Shown: positions 1-12,009 of the stretch, piece by piece | How positions within the stretch are numbered: position 1 is the first letter of the stretch | How the letters are laid out: each line of letters starts with the position of its first letter | NCBI GenBank assembly: GCA_016165875.1 | Contig: JABBOT010000007.1 | Location: 8,961,245-9,025,244 of the forward strand | Reading direction: 5' to 3' | DNA length: 64,000 bases | From: Acanthopleura granulata | Lineage: Eukaryota; Mollusca; Polyplacophora; Chitonida; Chitonidae | Position numbers and translations under genes: made by a program | Notes under the pieces: generated by a model | Told to the model about the DNA's origin: nothing | What the model saw: the letters and a program-made list of their open reading frames with translations, nothing else | Database searches by the model: none

Positions 1-728
1 GTTAAGGGGACAACACCTGTGCTTTCGTGCCACGTGTAGGAAGTGCTTAGCACTGGGATTAGGCAATGAGAGGATACTGTAGGAAATGCGGCCCATGTCT
101 AAGCCACTATCGCCTCCCTTCGCGAAAAGAAAAACTTTCACTCACGTATGTATTGTAACATTAAATGCTGATCATTTACTATTACCATATCACAAATACC
201 CCCAATAAGTTCTTTCACAACTATCTTTTGATACGTCTATGCCATCCACCTAGACAATACTCACAATTCTCAAAATCAGTAAAGTTTTACTACAATGCCA
301 CTATCATGCTTCAATACAGCTTAGGAAATTGGATGTTTTGATTCAAAAACTGAAACTGACAGATGGGACTGCGTGATATTTTAATGTTTTATGTGGCCTT
401 TTGTCTTTATACTATTACATCGGGGCCTTGTGGTGAATTCTGCTCAATTACTACTGCAGGTGATTTAGTGATAAATCAACAGATCAACAGTGAAATTATG
501 GTCACTCGAGTCAATATATATATCAATTATATCTTAACGGTCGTCCTTTTTGATTAGAGTGGCGTTGACTGACTTTAACTAACTTCAGATTGTCTTATAT
601 GCATATGAAAACAGTGAACTGATGAAAACTTCTTGGATAAGTAGATACACAGGATTCATGCCCGGGCCCCACACACACACACACACACCATGTACGTGTA
701 TATACATATACACTGTATATCTACTTAC
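1..728. other. Presumed intron of gene A; no exon recognised
   Basis: This lies downstream (minus strand) of the first EGF-like exon of gene A, so it is probably intron. I see no further EGF, lectin or membrane exon. It holds a short (CA)n run at about 670-689, directly beside the exon's splice donor region. Confidence 0.4.
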
Positions 729-833
729 GTCTGGAACAAGTAGGTCCATCCCAGCCAGGATTACAGTTTCCAGAACATAATCCTGTGTCTTCGTCACAAT
801 CACCCACACAGTTCCGGCATAGTCGCCCGGAAG
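729..833 (-). CDS. Gene A exon: EGF-like module (phase 1-1)
   Basis: The 105 nt exon follows an acceptor ending TTTCAG and precedes a GTAAGT donor. In phase 1 it encodes about 35 residues with seven cysteines, including GDCDEDTGLC and the end CNPGWDGPTCSR. This is a short EGF-like module (C-x2-C start, then a Gly-Trp-x-Gly-Pro-x-C end). It is the intact counterpart of the one-base-shorter exon at 15110-15213. Confidence 0.65.
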
Positions 834-2543
834 CTGAAATTCAGATGAAACCAGTACCAACCTTTAGCATGTGTCTGTCTCTGTTTTGTAGCTCATTGCG
901 CATTTTAAGGAAACAGTGGTGCAATTTCGGATATGGTGTGGTCGTGATATTTATATTCTAAGCAATAGTTCTGGAAATAGTGTATATAAGTGGAAAAATT
1001 ATCAGGACACTGGTGTACATAAAATACACAAATATTCAATCCCACCATCACTCTCAACTGGCTTGCAGATCACAGAGAAAATAGACCTTCCGGGAAGAAG
1101 TTTTAAAATATATGTGGCTTACAATATTTGTTACATCTTTTACACCGTGTATGTAATAATTTTTTTTTCGGTATTACTTTAGTCATATCCCCTAACGGTG
1201 CCTTGGTTACAGTTACCTTTGCCGTTTATTTGACTACACTACTTTACGTGGCGGTGTTACATAACATGGAAATTACTGTTACATTACACGGTGGGTAGTA
1301 CATTATTCACTCATTATTACATAACACGATGTAACAAGATCGATACAAATTTTTCCACTTTTCTAGAGTAATGTCCTATTTATACACTACAGTAGATCGT
1401 GAAAGGAAAATTATGTCCGTTCCAAGTACATGTATCATATTTTGTTAAATAAATAATGCAAAGTAAAAATGTACCGTTCATGCACAAATACCTGCTCTAG
1501 ATTTAATGTATTGTCTTACCTACACGCAGTTTCATCGTACTATGGAAAATAAAGCTAAGTCATCATCGTAAGGTCTCACTAACCTTCCATCGGCAAACGA
1601 TGGAACTGAGCTATGGCCAAGAGAAGACACCAACGATTCAGCGAAGCCATGACACGGTGCTTTCACGTCGTTTCGCTGGTTCATCATGTTTTTTGTTGCA
1701 CATATAACTCAGTGACAGTTTAGATTGCTTATCTCAAAGTGCTAATAACACCAAAATAACACCAAAGTTGCGCTCACAAAAATCTGAGTTGCAGCAGTTC
1801 ACCTAATATTTGAAATAATTGGGAACCAGGCGTGTTGTACTCTCATCTAAAGAATTGTCTTACATTCACACGGAGGTAAACACCAACCGTTAGATTCAAG
1901 TTGACATAAGTCCCAAAGTATGCTTTATTGACGTTCACGATTTCAATATTCTGTGCAGAGTGTTCTTTTCTTTAACATGTTTTGATTTTCAGTTGTCACA
2001 CATGCATACTTCCATTAATATCGTGGATTTTAGGTGGGGGTACTTCCGTGTCTGAAAGGGTTATCGCGCTAGTGCTGCCTATTGACCAAGGTACTTCTCA
2101 CCAATGCGATCGCTGTGAATTCACGTGGAAAGCCAGCCTGGACTGGACTTACAGCGACCACATTGGTCGGAGGCACCGATGACATTACGCTGCACTAGCG
2201 TGCTAACCCCCTAGGCCACGGAGTACCCTATTTTTTCGATTATCCTCTGTTGTGTTCGTTTAATATAAACAAATCTGACTTGTGTACACCGTCTAATTAA
2301 AGACTACAGCTGTATAATAATAATGTCGCCTGTGTTAAAGCCTCATGTAGAGACAACAAGAGTGAGTACAGTTAAGAGACAACGTTGAATGATTGACAGA
2401 ATGGTTGTGCTGGTTTAAATAAGAGACTTGCCTGGCTTGAGAATATGTAACAACTAAGTTTACACAGCACTAAAATACTTACCAAGTGTTATTGCCATCA
2501 AAAACAGAAGCACTCTGCTGACCTGTTTCCTGTGATCTTTCAT
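729..2543 (-). CDS. Gene A: secreted or membrane EGF-like/FTP-family protein, 5' end only
   Basis: Two exons are visible: 2483-2543 (signal peptide) and 729-833 (EGF-like module). They join in phase 1, and the last donor is also phase 1, so the gene continues to the left beyond the window. I infer an EGF-like/FTP/EGF surface protein, because the duplicated neighbour at 9.1-17.1 kb carries FTP and further EGF exons in that order. Both visible exons are open, with good splice sites, unlike the decayed duplicate. What cannot be seen is whether the product is secreted, membrane-bound or GPI-anchored. The intron holds an inverted pair of SINE heads. Function is unknown; such molluscan proteins are usually annotated only as multiple-EGF-like. 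Confidence 0.6.
2037..2229. repeat. Two SINE heads in opposite orientation (imperfect palindrome)
   Basis: The plus-strand stretch from about 2037 and the minus-strand stretch ending at about 2229 are both tRNA-like heads of the main SINE family. Each has the GCGCTAGTGC-type A-box region and a CCAATG-CGATCGCTGTGA-type B-box region. They meet at about 2130 with a short spacer, so a transcript could fold into a long imperfect hairpin. It lies in the gene A intron. Confidence 0.6.
2483..2543 (-). CDS. Gene A exon 1: start codon and signal peptide
   Basis: The ATG at 2543 opens 20 codons with a hydrophobic core (VLLFLMAITL), followed by one base and a GTAAGT donor (phase 1). That is a typical signal-peptide exon. 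The start is chosen because the duplicated exon at 17014-17074 has the same length, phase and start position, and both keep the MxDH opening. Upstream sequence similar in the two copies (about 2544-3850 against 17075-19140) probably holds the 5' UTR and promoter. Confidence 0.65.
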
Positions 2544-3850
2544 TTCTCGTTTCGTCTTCACTGTACAGTTGTCGTGGCAGATTCACTATACATATATATA
2601 TAAGGATGTAATTTGACACATCAAAGTAATTCTCACAAAATATCAAGTCGTTCTATAAGTGACATCGTGTCTGAGTTTAGACGGTACGTCAGTCTCATCG
2701 GTGTTCCACTCCGTGTCAGTATACTGACGTGAATGCTAGCTGAAGGACAAAATCTTAAATATAAAAGTCCAGACACACTGGTCGACTTGCTTTACACTAT
2801 TACGTACAGTCCTGTCGCCGTACAAACCCTTTTGAATAAGAAAACCTGAGTAACCTACATAGGGGAAAAGTATACATACCTAAATGATATGAAAAGACCC
2901 TGCGTGTGTGTCGACCTACAATTATTATATAAGTTTTGTATAGATGTCCTATGACTTAACCACGTGCAATATGCAGAGATGCATTTTCTTGCAAGATTTA
3001 AAGTATTTAAATAAATAGTCCGAGACTTCACACCTGGTTGAAAATCAATACATTAAGGGAACACAGTCACAGATGATTTAGTTACGTTATTCATCGGATA
3101 ATAGGAGTGTCGTGAGAAAGTTTTCAAAAAGAAACAGAAATGAATAGTTTAGCGTAGAAATGATGTTAATAATTCAAGAGAGGCTGTCACTACACTATCC
3201 TGTAGTGTTTTTTTTTGTTTGGTTTTTTTTTTTCTTTTCTTTTTTTGCACTCCAGAGAGCTATCACATACTCTGAGACCGCCTAGATGGTTATATTCAGC
3301 ATTTTGTAAATAGTTATTGTTGCGAGACAACCAAATGGTATAACTTGCATGTACACCATACAGGGCTGTGCTGGTATGGGCTAGCTGTGAGCTGATCGTG
3401 TTCAGAAGGCGCAAAGAATGCTGCCTAACAATGTTTTTTTTTTCTATGGAATGCACGTTTCGCCTAACAACAAAGAAGGCCAGAATTGTAGGCTGTAGAT
3501 TTTATATATACAGCCAGTATAATACAGAAACGTAACAGTATACATACAAAACTCAGCTCATGCTGGCTTCCTCTCCGGCAGTACATGGGAAGGTGTGCCA
3601 GCAACCTGCGGATGGTCGTGGGTTTCCCCCGGGGTTGTGCCCGGTTTCCTCCCACATTAATGCTGTCCGCCGTCGTATAAGTGAAATATTACGGCGTAAA
3701 ACATCAATCAAATAAATCAAATAAATCAATATACATACATGTACAAAAGAAGACCTTTTTGTGTCATACCCCATGAGGTCAAGTGTAGTGGTTATGTGAG
3801 GTGATATGGACTATAGCTGATCTGAATCTAGAACGGACAGCTCGTAAAAC
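2544..3850. repeat. Upstream flank of gene A, half of a segmental duplication
   Basis: Blocks here match the flank of gene B: for example CGAGACTTCACACCTG near 3027 and 18631, CCAGAGAGCTATCAC near 3252 and 18885, and AGATGGTT-CATTCAGCATTTTGTGAA-like text just after. The two copies have diverged and each carries private SINE insertions. No gene is seen in it besides the presumed promoter and 5' UTR of gene A. Confidence 0.6.
3552..3733 (+). mobile_element. SINE family 1, body and tail, 5' truncated
   Basis: This copy holds the conserved body (GGCTTCCTCTCCGG, GTGGGAAGG-GTGCCAGCAACCTGCGGATGG), the sequence GTATAAGTGAAATATT and the tail CAATCAAATAAAT. Similar ATACATAC text lies on both sides, as expected of a target-site duplication. 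The duplicated flank of gene B lacks the element, so it inserted after the duplication. Confidence 0.75.
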
Positions 3851-3919
3851 TCTTTCATGCCCTTAACAAAACGAACCACAGCTGTGCAACAAGTTAGAAC
3901 CCACCATTTTGATGACTTA

Positions 3920-4165
3920 CATCAGGACAGAGGGCTTCCATAACTGGGGCGATTGTCGTGCTAGTGCAGCAAAATGACCCTTCAGCCTGTCATCGATGCA
4001 GCCATTCCGAGTTCTAGTCCAGCAAGTGTAATTTCCTCGCCTCTCTGCAGCAAGTTTTTCTTGCAGTTCTCTCCAGTTTTCTCCAACCACAATGCTGGCC
4101 GCAGTGGTGTAAGTGAAATATTGTTAAGTACGGTGTAAAAATCAAACAAACAAAAACACCAGAAT
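3920..4165 (+). mobile_element. SINE family 1, diverged copy
   Basis: Degraded head (GTGCTAGTGCAGC, then CAGCCATTCCGAGTTCTAGTCC) and body (CTCCAACCACAATGCTGGCCGC, GTGTAAGTGAAATATTGTTAAG), ending in an AAATCAAACAAAC tail. It is older looking than the copy at 3552. Confidence 0.6.
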
Positions 4166-5400
4166 GGACCTTGGTTAATTTTAAGTAAAGAAATTTTCAC
4201 TCTTGGTGGATAATTAAAAGGCACAACCTTAAAAGCTGTGTCTAGAGTAAAGAGAACTTCTCGTCAGAGTATCCAAACGCCTTTCATAAAACCAATGTGA
4301 GAATTCAGTCATTTTAATACCGTTAATCCTCCGAGAAAAACATAAAACTTTTGGAAGCAAATAGACGAAAAGTTTCTAGCTTGTGGTGTAGCTTTCGGTG
4401 AAGCCACGTGCTTAGTGCAAATTCAGTATGATGAACCGTTGTGAGAAAACGCCTGGAAAACTGACTTGCAACGGGCGAACAGACGTGGTGTAAACCTATA
4501 GTCTAATTACACCGTTCAGGTACGTCACATCCCCTCAATTTACTGCATTCTGTTGCACAGGACGTTGTGTGTATGGTTCGTAAAGTTTACACAAAAGATC
4601 GCATAAACATACATAGAGAAACAGCCACATGGGCAAAAGGACACACGGATGAACAGGAAAGATGTTATATCCCATATGTCAGTGTAATACTCTGTAAAAT
4701 AACCAACTCCCAACGCTTTTAATGGGCGATTGACGATAAAACCAGCGTGTTTAATATATAGTTGCATTTGTTTAAACATTAAACATAAGTGTCTGTTCCT
4801 GTGTATATGACCTAGCATATAATACTATAATCTCCAAGTGTTTAAAATCTGATACATAAAAATAATTACAAGTTAAAGGTCGAAATTTGCAGTGTAAGTA
4901 TATCACAATGCTCATCTTGTTTTATGTATAGAGTTTCGTTAAAAAATTATTTTGGTAACAGTTCTGTTGCTTTCATTTGGTGATTTATGTCTTGCTGTAT
5001 TTTCGGAATATACTGACAGTCGCGCTGATTGGTTGTGATAAAACCTGTCGTGACCTATTCAGTAAGGACCTTTCATCACTATCACGCGGTCTCTAGCTAG
5101 TAAAAATTTAAAACATCGTCACATTGCTTACATTTTGACATTGAAAGTTGAAACATTGATATCTTTGTCTAATGATAAGATTCATGAAGTGGATAAAACT
5201 TTTAATTCGTACAGCCCAAAAATAAGATATAAAATCGTACTTGAAATTTTAATTTTCATCTAAGCCAGAAATGTCTGTTTGGAATCGGCCCCAGGCCCCT
5301 TCCTGCCCTTAGCATACCTTCATATTTGCTGGCGGTTTGTGAATTATAAGGACCGTTACGACGCAATCACACTGTTGTAACTGGCGCATCTGCAGCAACA
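4166..5400. other. Intergenic, nothing recognised
   Basis: AT-rich sequence without exon-like coding, RNA gene or repeat that I can recognise on either strand. Confidence 0.4.
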
Positions 5401-5419
5401 GAAGTTCGCTACAATGTTC

Positions 5420-5690
5420 GGAAAAAAGGGTCAAAACTACCCCAAAAACTAGGATCAGACGTGAGACTAATGTTCAGGTATAGACATAACCAACTCCAAA
5501 TATTAGGGTCACTTAACAGACCCGATAATTTAGGGTAAGCTGACCCTAAAATTTGGGGTCACGAGACCCTGAAATTAACCAACTTCACTAATACGGGTCG
5601 AATAATCCTAAAATCTAGGGTTATTAGACCGCATTAAATATTATATCAATTATATGGGACAGTGTGACCCTAAAAACTGGGGTCAATATC
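5420..5690. repeat. Cluster of short GGGTCA/TGACCC repeats in both orientations
   Basis: AGGGTCA, TAGGGTCAC, TGACCCTAAAATTTGGGGTCA, GAGACCCTGAAATT and TGACCCTAAAAACTGGGGTCA recur within 270 bp. Several are back-to-back palindromes. The core GGGTCA resembles a nuclear-receptor half site, but a short foldback element is an equally good reading. Confidence 0.45.
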
Positions 5691-5699
5691 ACTCTATGG

Positions 5700-6660
5700 G
5701 TTGTGCAAAAATAAATAGCTTAAATGAAATCTAAATGTACGGTCCCGATCAAGAATAAATAGGAGAATGCAAACCTTTCATAATAGCCTTCATCATATCA
5801 ATTTCGCAGTAGTTTGCAAAGTTTTGTCGATCATTAAACTGACAGTAGAGAGGCTCTGCCTACCAAATCCCGTCATATATACATGATAGTGGTTCTGTGT
5901 GATTATCCTGGTTGATTATCCTCGTCCTAACGCAGGGGGTAAGGATTCAACAGCACTCCAATAACTGTAGCACCGCGTGGAGGTGAGTATGTAGCGTATA
6001 CAACATGTCATGATGCCTCAATTAAACAGATGGCACATGCTCCGAGTAGGTCAGGATTAAAATGCACTGTTAAACCCAAGTTTGAAAATCAGTACAAAAT
6101 ACCAACAAAACCAGTTTTGTTGTAATGAAGCACCTGTATTATAAAAAAACAGTCAGACACATCCCATTATTATATTATGTTTGTCCTGGTTAGAAACACA
6201 AGCATGAATGCCTGTATGTATGTAATACACATGCTCAGAGACAAAAGACATGCACGCGATACATAAAATGACACGTAAAAAGTGAAAGTAATCCAGATAA
6301 ACAGTAATTCAATGCTATAAAATATCACACGGTGTCATTTGGAGAGCACAGGATGTCAAGCTATTTTGGAATGAAACTGACTCCTGTATTATAGACATCA
6401 CAGTCAAAGATATCAGAAAACTCATAATTTACAAGTGTACAAGCCCTGGTGGGACGTACACAAGCATGTACTGGAACAGGCAGGGAAACAGGACATATAA
6501 AAATAGTGGACAGTAAAGAAAAACAACGAAACGAGATAAAACCGGTAAACCCAAGAAGAATACAGTGTTTATTTGCTATGAACTGGAAACAAGTGACCAG
6601 CACTGGAAAGACTAAAAGTGCACAGTATTAAAAAAAAACACACAAAAAAACAAAATACAA
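5700..6660. other. Intergenic, nothing recognised
   Basis: No coding or repeat structure recognised apart from short AT-rich runs. Confidence 0.35.
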
Positions 6661-6665
6661 AGGCA

Positions 6666-7073
6666 TTATGGATTTAATATCCTCAACAGGCACACTGCTC
6701 TCATATGAGGCTTCCTTGGTTGTGTTGCCAGTCTCGCCATCTGGATGAATTCCAAGGCTGTTGAGAGAACAGCTAGATATTCTGCATCCAGTGAATAGAA
6801 TATTGTCGACAGTCCATAAACAACAGCCTTTGACACAGAAGAACAGCTGCATACTGCGACCTTGTCTGCATATAGCACAATCTTCTGCCTGTCCTTGGCT
6901 GTTCCCAAGATCTGGATAAAGGGCTGATGCCTATCTGGGACTGCATTAATGACATCTTCTGACGTCTGCCCGTTCGAACAAGTGCCCAAGATGTTTTTGT
7001 GTGGATAGATGATGTTCTTTGCTGTTGTTGGCAGCAGGCATGCCAATCTGGCCAGAGCTCCTATTACATTCTA
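6666..7073 (-). pseudogene. Coding-like remnant of an unnamed multi-copy animal family
   Basis: An open frame of about 135 codons reads NVIGALARLACLLP near its start, then QPFIQILGT, VLYADKVAVCS and EYLAVLSTALEFIQ, and ends CLLRILNP before a stop. The pattern (FIQxLGT, a run of hydrophobics, then an EY-x10-LEFIQ helix) resembles the C-terminal part of a dispersed animal family of unknown function that I have seen near transposons. There is no ATG near the start and the upstream part is missing, so this is either a terminal exon or a fragment. Function unknown. Confidence 0.35.
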
Positions 7074-8450
7074 ATCTAGAAAGAAGGAAAAAGACTTTTT
7101 TCTTTTATTTCTTTCTCATTTTGTGATAAAACTTTTCATTTGAAGGCTTTGAGAAACTGCAACAAAGAAACAGTTTTAATAAAGTTTTTACTTCACATTC
7201 TTGGAGTTTATTGTGAGGACGGCTTCATCATCTATTTACTGTTTTTATTTCATTATAAAGCACACATGCAGATCACAACACAAGCAAGACACACACTTCA
7301 GGTTTAAACACGTTCATGGAAATTTTATATTGCTCATAATAATCAAACTCAATATCATCTTCCTCGATGTGTGCAATGTCTGTTGTCAACTGTCCAAAGG
7401 CATGGGTGCGTGGAAATGCAGGACACCTTATTCCTCATCTCCACCATCAATTTTGAAAGCAGATTCCTCGGTTTTGAGTTAAATTCTGCGTGTGTGCAGA
7501 TTCTGTAGAATTCTTTCAGCATCTGTAAAGAAAATTGTACACCTTAGAAACTCTGAACAGAACAGTCACAAACCATGAGTTCCATATATCATGATCATGG
7601 GACAATGGGCAGACAGCCTCTCTTAAATGGGATTTTATAAACTGGACAATCGGCTTAACACAACAATGCACATTGATAGACATAAATATAATCTGATTTT
7701 CTTAAATGAAAAAAAAGAAAAAACACAATAAAAGTGTACACTATCGGTAAAAGAAACCACTGCTTAAGGTGTGAGTTCTAAGAGGTGTAGGGACTAGTGT
7801 GTTCCACCTTCCATGATGGCCATTCCTTGAATACGTTTTGGACTTCTGGAATCACAAAATGGCGTCTTAGTTATAAATTGATCTCTGTTTCATCATGCAG
7901 GAATCGGATGTTTTTGGCCCTTGCTGGCTTCTGACATTCTCTGAGTATGACCAATATCAATCAGAGCTGAGCAGTTTTTATGAAATACATTACTGACTTA
8001 AAAAATGCTGTTTATGTGTGACTGCATGCATAGTCTTAGCTATCGACACGTCCGAAAGTTATCTGGGATTGGCTACATTGAAATACTGCCAGAAATGATG
8101 GACTAAGTAGGTCCAACAGCATGGGACCTGCTGAAAACATGACTAAAAGTGACAGTTTAAATGGGAGAGCCGTTTATTTTGTCATTGTTCAACATAATAG
8201 TGGCACAACGTAAACACATAAGCTCAGTAAAATCCTCAATTCGGCAGTCATAAAGACTAGGGTTGTACCCATTTTACCGATGTTCATAGTGAAAGTGCTT
8301 CAATGAATTAACGTGACTCTACCAACTGACAGCACAATTGTTTCTACCCCTTTTTGCACTCAGTGTAAACATCAGGAAAAGGAATTGTTAAAAAAGAAAA
8401 TCAAGGCTATGACACGTGACAGATAGGATGAGGTCCATTCACTGAAAAAT
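7074..8450. other. Intergenic, nothing recognised
   Basis: No exon-like sequence, RNA gene or recognisable repeat on either strand. Confidence 0.35.
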
Positions 8451-8454
8451 TCTT

Positions 8455-8595
8455 TTTCACAATCATCACCTGAGAAGCGGAGAGGAAATCAGCATGACTT
8501 CGACTTGATCTCAGGGCGAACACATTGGTGGGAGGCTGATAGGTCATTGCGCTGCCATAGCGCGCCAACAGACTGGGCCACGATGCCCCCCTTTA
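8455..8595 (-). mobile_element. SINE family 1, head portion
   Basis: Read on the minus strand this is GGCCCAGTCTGTTGGCGCGC, then CCAATGTG-TTCGCCCTGAGATCAAGTCG. It is a tRNA-like head with A- and B-box-like blocks and only the first part of the body. Confidence 0.6.
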
Positions 8596-9093
8596 TCTTT
8601 GTAAATTATTGACGGACTTTTCTTTCTTTAAAATCAAAGGATATGTAATATAAAACTAATAAAACTAAATAAAACTAATCAAAATTTTGGGCGTTTATAA
8701 TCAGTTGTGCACACCAGTTGTTCATACATTATACATTATATTTTGGTGATTTCAGCAACCCCGTCATTTAGTATTTAAAGCCTGACGACATTTATGATAA
8801 GATATAATTCAGATATTTTTAAATGTGTACAATAATTGAAAGTGTTTAAATGTGTATTTTTTGTCCACATACTGATGTGCTTAACTAACTGTTTAAATGA
8901 CGGTCATTCCGTTTTAATCATTCTCATCCCCAAGAAAATACAGCTCTTTAGCTCTAAAACCGTCCTGCTACGCTAGGGTTATGATATTGCCGGTATGGGG
9001 GTAAACCATATTAATTTAATTATTTAATACAATTAATATTAATTATATGATTCACTGAATATAATGAATAGCGAGTTGTATGTTGAAACCTAC
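8596..9093. other. AT-rich stretch beyond the last gene B exon
   Basis: Very AT-rich, with AATAAA/TTTATT-like text. No exon recognised. It may hold the next intron or the 3' end of gene B. Confidence 0.3.
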
Positions 9094-9242
9094 AAGTGTC
9101 ACATGTCACACCAGAATATCCCGCCTTGCATCTGGGTGTCCTGTCAGGATAATGGCCGACTCTAGTGTCACAGACTGACTTTCCCTCAATGCAGGCCCAC
9201 ATTTCATCTCACAGTTTAATCCATTCGTCCGCGGGTTACACT
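9094..9242 (-). pseudogene. Gene B EGF-like exon with one-base deletion
   Basis: The acceptor TTAATTCAG and donor GTAGGT frame 149 nt, where phase 1-1 needs 150. The first part reads CNPRTNGLNCEMKCG. After a shift near 9190 the other frame continues CIEGKSVCDT and RTPRCKAGYSGVTCDT. The related exon at 26313-26406 has TGTGGGAACTGT where this one lacks a base. One expected cysteine (GHCPD) is also Tyr. Confidence 0.6.
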
Positions 9243-10149
9243 CTGAATTAAATGAAAAGCATTTCAGTCTGAAATATTCCAAGTTAAAAAACCCAAAGGA
9301 TTTGTGATTTAATAAAACCCATTCTACAATCCACATATAAGTTTGAGAATAATCTACAGGCCAATGAAAGCAAAATTACAGACAATATACGAGAAGATGA
9401 ATTGTATTAGAAAACAACAAAGCGCTTTGTAATGTCTCGGGCTTTTGTCAAACATAACTGCAAGTTGTCCTGACTGAACTGATGTCTTCGAATATGAAAA
9501 GCAAGTAAGGATGAGGAGTACATTAGTTAATGAAGCTTGGCATGGAAAAGTGATTAAGTGATATCAAAACATGGCTTCTATATTTCTCCCTCCTTCAAGT
9601 TGGTATGTATATGCCGGTTAATGTAAATGAGACGAGACGATACAGCTAAATTTGGCTCATGGATAAAACCAAATGAGTGATCTACCTTAGTTGTCAAATT
9701 AACGGCTGACCGCAAGGCCGAACTGGGTCATCTGTCAAATTCATGGTTTATGTAAATGGCCACACCATACCCTCGTGCTAGATTGTCTTTACGTGTAAGC
9801 ATTGTGGATATTTGTACTTTTGCAGTCAACATAAAATCAGAAGCATTTATTTAACAAAAAAAACCTCACTACCGCGGCAATTCTTGATAAGCTGCCAATT
9901 ATTGTTTTCAACATCAGTGTCTGTCAAAAAGTTCTTGTAAAACTAAACACATAGCCATCTTTTTAGTGGTAAATGAAGTCATGCCCTCAAATTATCTTTC
10001 GTACAGAAGTTAGAAGTATCGAGAATATTAAAAAGTAAAAAATGCAGGAAAATGTTACTTTGAACTGATTTGATGCACCAACTATGGACCAAATCCCCGC
10101 CATGCCGCCTTACTGCCTTTCATGATTTGGTTATAACTGGAGACAAACG

Positions 10150-10312
10150 TTAGAAACCCACATTTGTCACATTACGGAGGCAAGTATCCGAACAGTGCCC
10201 GGATGTTGTATTACAGACCAGTGGTCCGTCAGCACAGTCCCCACATTTCCTCCGGCAGAACACACCGGTACACGCAGAGTTCAATAGTAGAGACAAGTTT
10301 TGATATAAACAT
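10150..10312 (-). pseudogene. Gene B EGF-like exon with internal deletion
   Basis: It reads CTGVFCRRKCGDCADG, then VCNTTSGHC, matching the sister exon at 10734-10897, but about 23-25 bases encoding the expected PQRTPRC segment are gone. The frame then shifts and reaches a stop (NVGF-stop). A possible acceptor is CTTTTAG before 10312. Confidence 0.5.
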
Positions 10313-10733
10313 CTAAAAGGATACCCTCCAAAACTTCTCGTGTACGGTACGTGTTGTATACGTACGCAGTTTCTTTCAACAAACATGGCTGTCCACATTG
10401 TTTTGTGTGCCGTAGAACACATGTTACATATTCAATATTCAGTGTTACACGCACAAAAACTGTCCATGAGCAGTTTTGTACACAAATGTATTCAAGCAGT
10501 ACTTCTTTGCGCTCTTAAACAAGAAAACAGGAATATAATAAGCTGGAGTATGTCTTGTCAAGTCAATTTCCACCGTCCATTTGATTTCATCCAAAGTACA
10601 GAAAATTTCTAGAAAAGCCTACAAACAATGTTTATAGATATAGACGTGAACAATTTCCTTCCGGGAAATAACACAGATAGCCAGCAGATTCCCACTGTGT
10701 TTCCCTTTTAATTGCTCTCGAATTAACGTCGAC

Positions 10734-10897
10734 GTTGATTTGTGTCACATTTTGGAGGCAAGTATTCCGGCATGCACCTGGGTGTTCTCTGTGGACAGTG
10801 CCCGGAACTTGTGTCCCAGTCAGATGGTCCATCAGCACAATTCCCAAATCTCTTCTCACAGTCTGGCGCGTACGTACTATTGGGACATTGGCACACA
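10734..10897 (-). pseudogene. Gene B EGF-like exon, fullest copy but out of phase
   Basis: It encodes CQCPNSTYAPDCEKRFGNCA, then DTSSGHC, RTPRCMPEY and KCDTNQ, a complete EGF-like module with the cysteine spacing of this family. The acceptor (ATATTAG) places the cysteine frame in phase 2, while the preceding FTP exon ends in phase 1. One base is therefore in excess, or an unseen exon lies between. Confidence 0.5.
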
Positions 10898-11569
10898 CTA
10901 ATATAAACAGTCAATGACAGGTAAAGAAGGCCTACAGAGAGAACGCCTTACGATGCGTCCATGACCAAGTCAAGAAAACATACATATAAATTTAACAAAC
11001 ACGGTGAACAAGAAATGACGTACAGGCAAGTTGACAATATGATGTATTGCGTGACCTGCGGAGACCGACAACTGGCCAGGTTAAGGTTTTTAGCAGTTTT
11101 TCCGTTTACACAATGCTAAATCCATACAAGTGCATGTAGCATTGTGTAAGATCATTTACACCCTCCTAGGCTATAGACTGATCACAGAACGACACGTCCG
11201 CGTTTGTCTATATGGTGATAGACACAGTCCACCCAGGATAACAAGGTCACTACCAACAGGTCTATCATTTTATCTCAATACCAAAAATACCTTGAAGAAA
11301 AGTTCCATTTTGTGACTAGCAGATGACAACCTAGGAACTGAACCATAACTGACCAGAATGTTTCATCATTAAAATTTAAAACTTAGACATGAAACAATGA
11401 CAATATGGTTAGGTCTAACCAAAAGCGGATAAAATCACATACTTATACAGATATGAAAACATAATGAAACAGTAAAGTACTAGTCAATGAATTCTAATTT
11501 GATAGTAATGATCACTTGTGGACAGAGTAGGTTCTGTATTTTGTCTTCAGTCTCATCATCTTCAGCAGG

Positions 11570-11645
11570 TCCCTTGTCTCTCTCTCTCTCTCCCTATGTC
11601 TCTCCCTCTCTCCCTCTGTCTCTTCCCCTGTCGTCTCTCTCTGTG
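11570..11645 (+). repeat. CT-rich low-complexity tract
   Basis: Imperfect (CT)n/(CCCTCT)n run in a gene B intron. Confidence 0.8.
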
Positions 11646-11796
11646 ATATTTTATTTTGTTATCCGTCCTTGTGTACCGTATTAATTGTTAAATGTGCATA
11701 TTATTGATTTGAAATACATGTAATCGTTTCCATGCCAATAATTATAACCGGTTCTTATTTAACCTGTTTTTATAGGTTACAGTTCGGGAGACTTAC

Positions 11797-12009
11797 CAAA
11801 AATCTGTTCTTCACACAGTGTAAGAGGTTTTGAATTGCTGATCATAATCCTCACGGTGTCCCCTAATAAAGGACCATTACAAACTCCGTCGATGGTAGCC
11901 CGGGACCATCTGGGCTGTGGTGTTGTCCTGGTAACAGACTTTGTAACTCTGGGAGGAGTTACCCACAGACAGCTTGAAACCGTTAAATCGCCCACCAACT
12001 GGGATATAC
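11797..12009 (-). pseudogene. Gene B exon: second half of an FTP (fucolectin-type, F5/8C-like) domain, frameshifted
   Basis: The acceptor TTTATTCAG and donor GTAAGT bound 213 nt; phase 2 to 1 needs 212. The first frame gives GRFNGFKLSVGNSS, YKVCYQDNTTAQMVPG. The second gives ATIDGVCNGPLLGDTVRI and LTLCEEQIFG. Together these are the hallmarks of the eel fucolectin/tachylectin-4/pentraxin-1 domain, which ends C-x-GPL-x-G ... LTLCE-x-x-I-x-G. The shift lies near 11900. A working copy would probably bind fucose or similar sugars; this one is broken. Confidence 0.65.
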
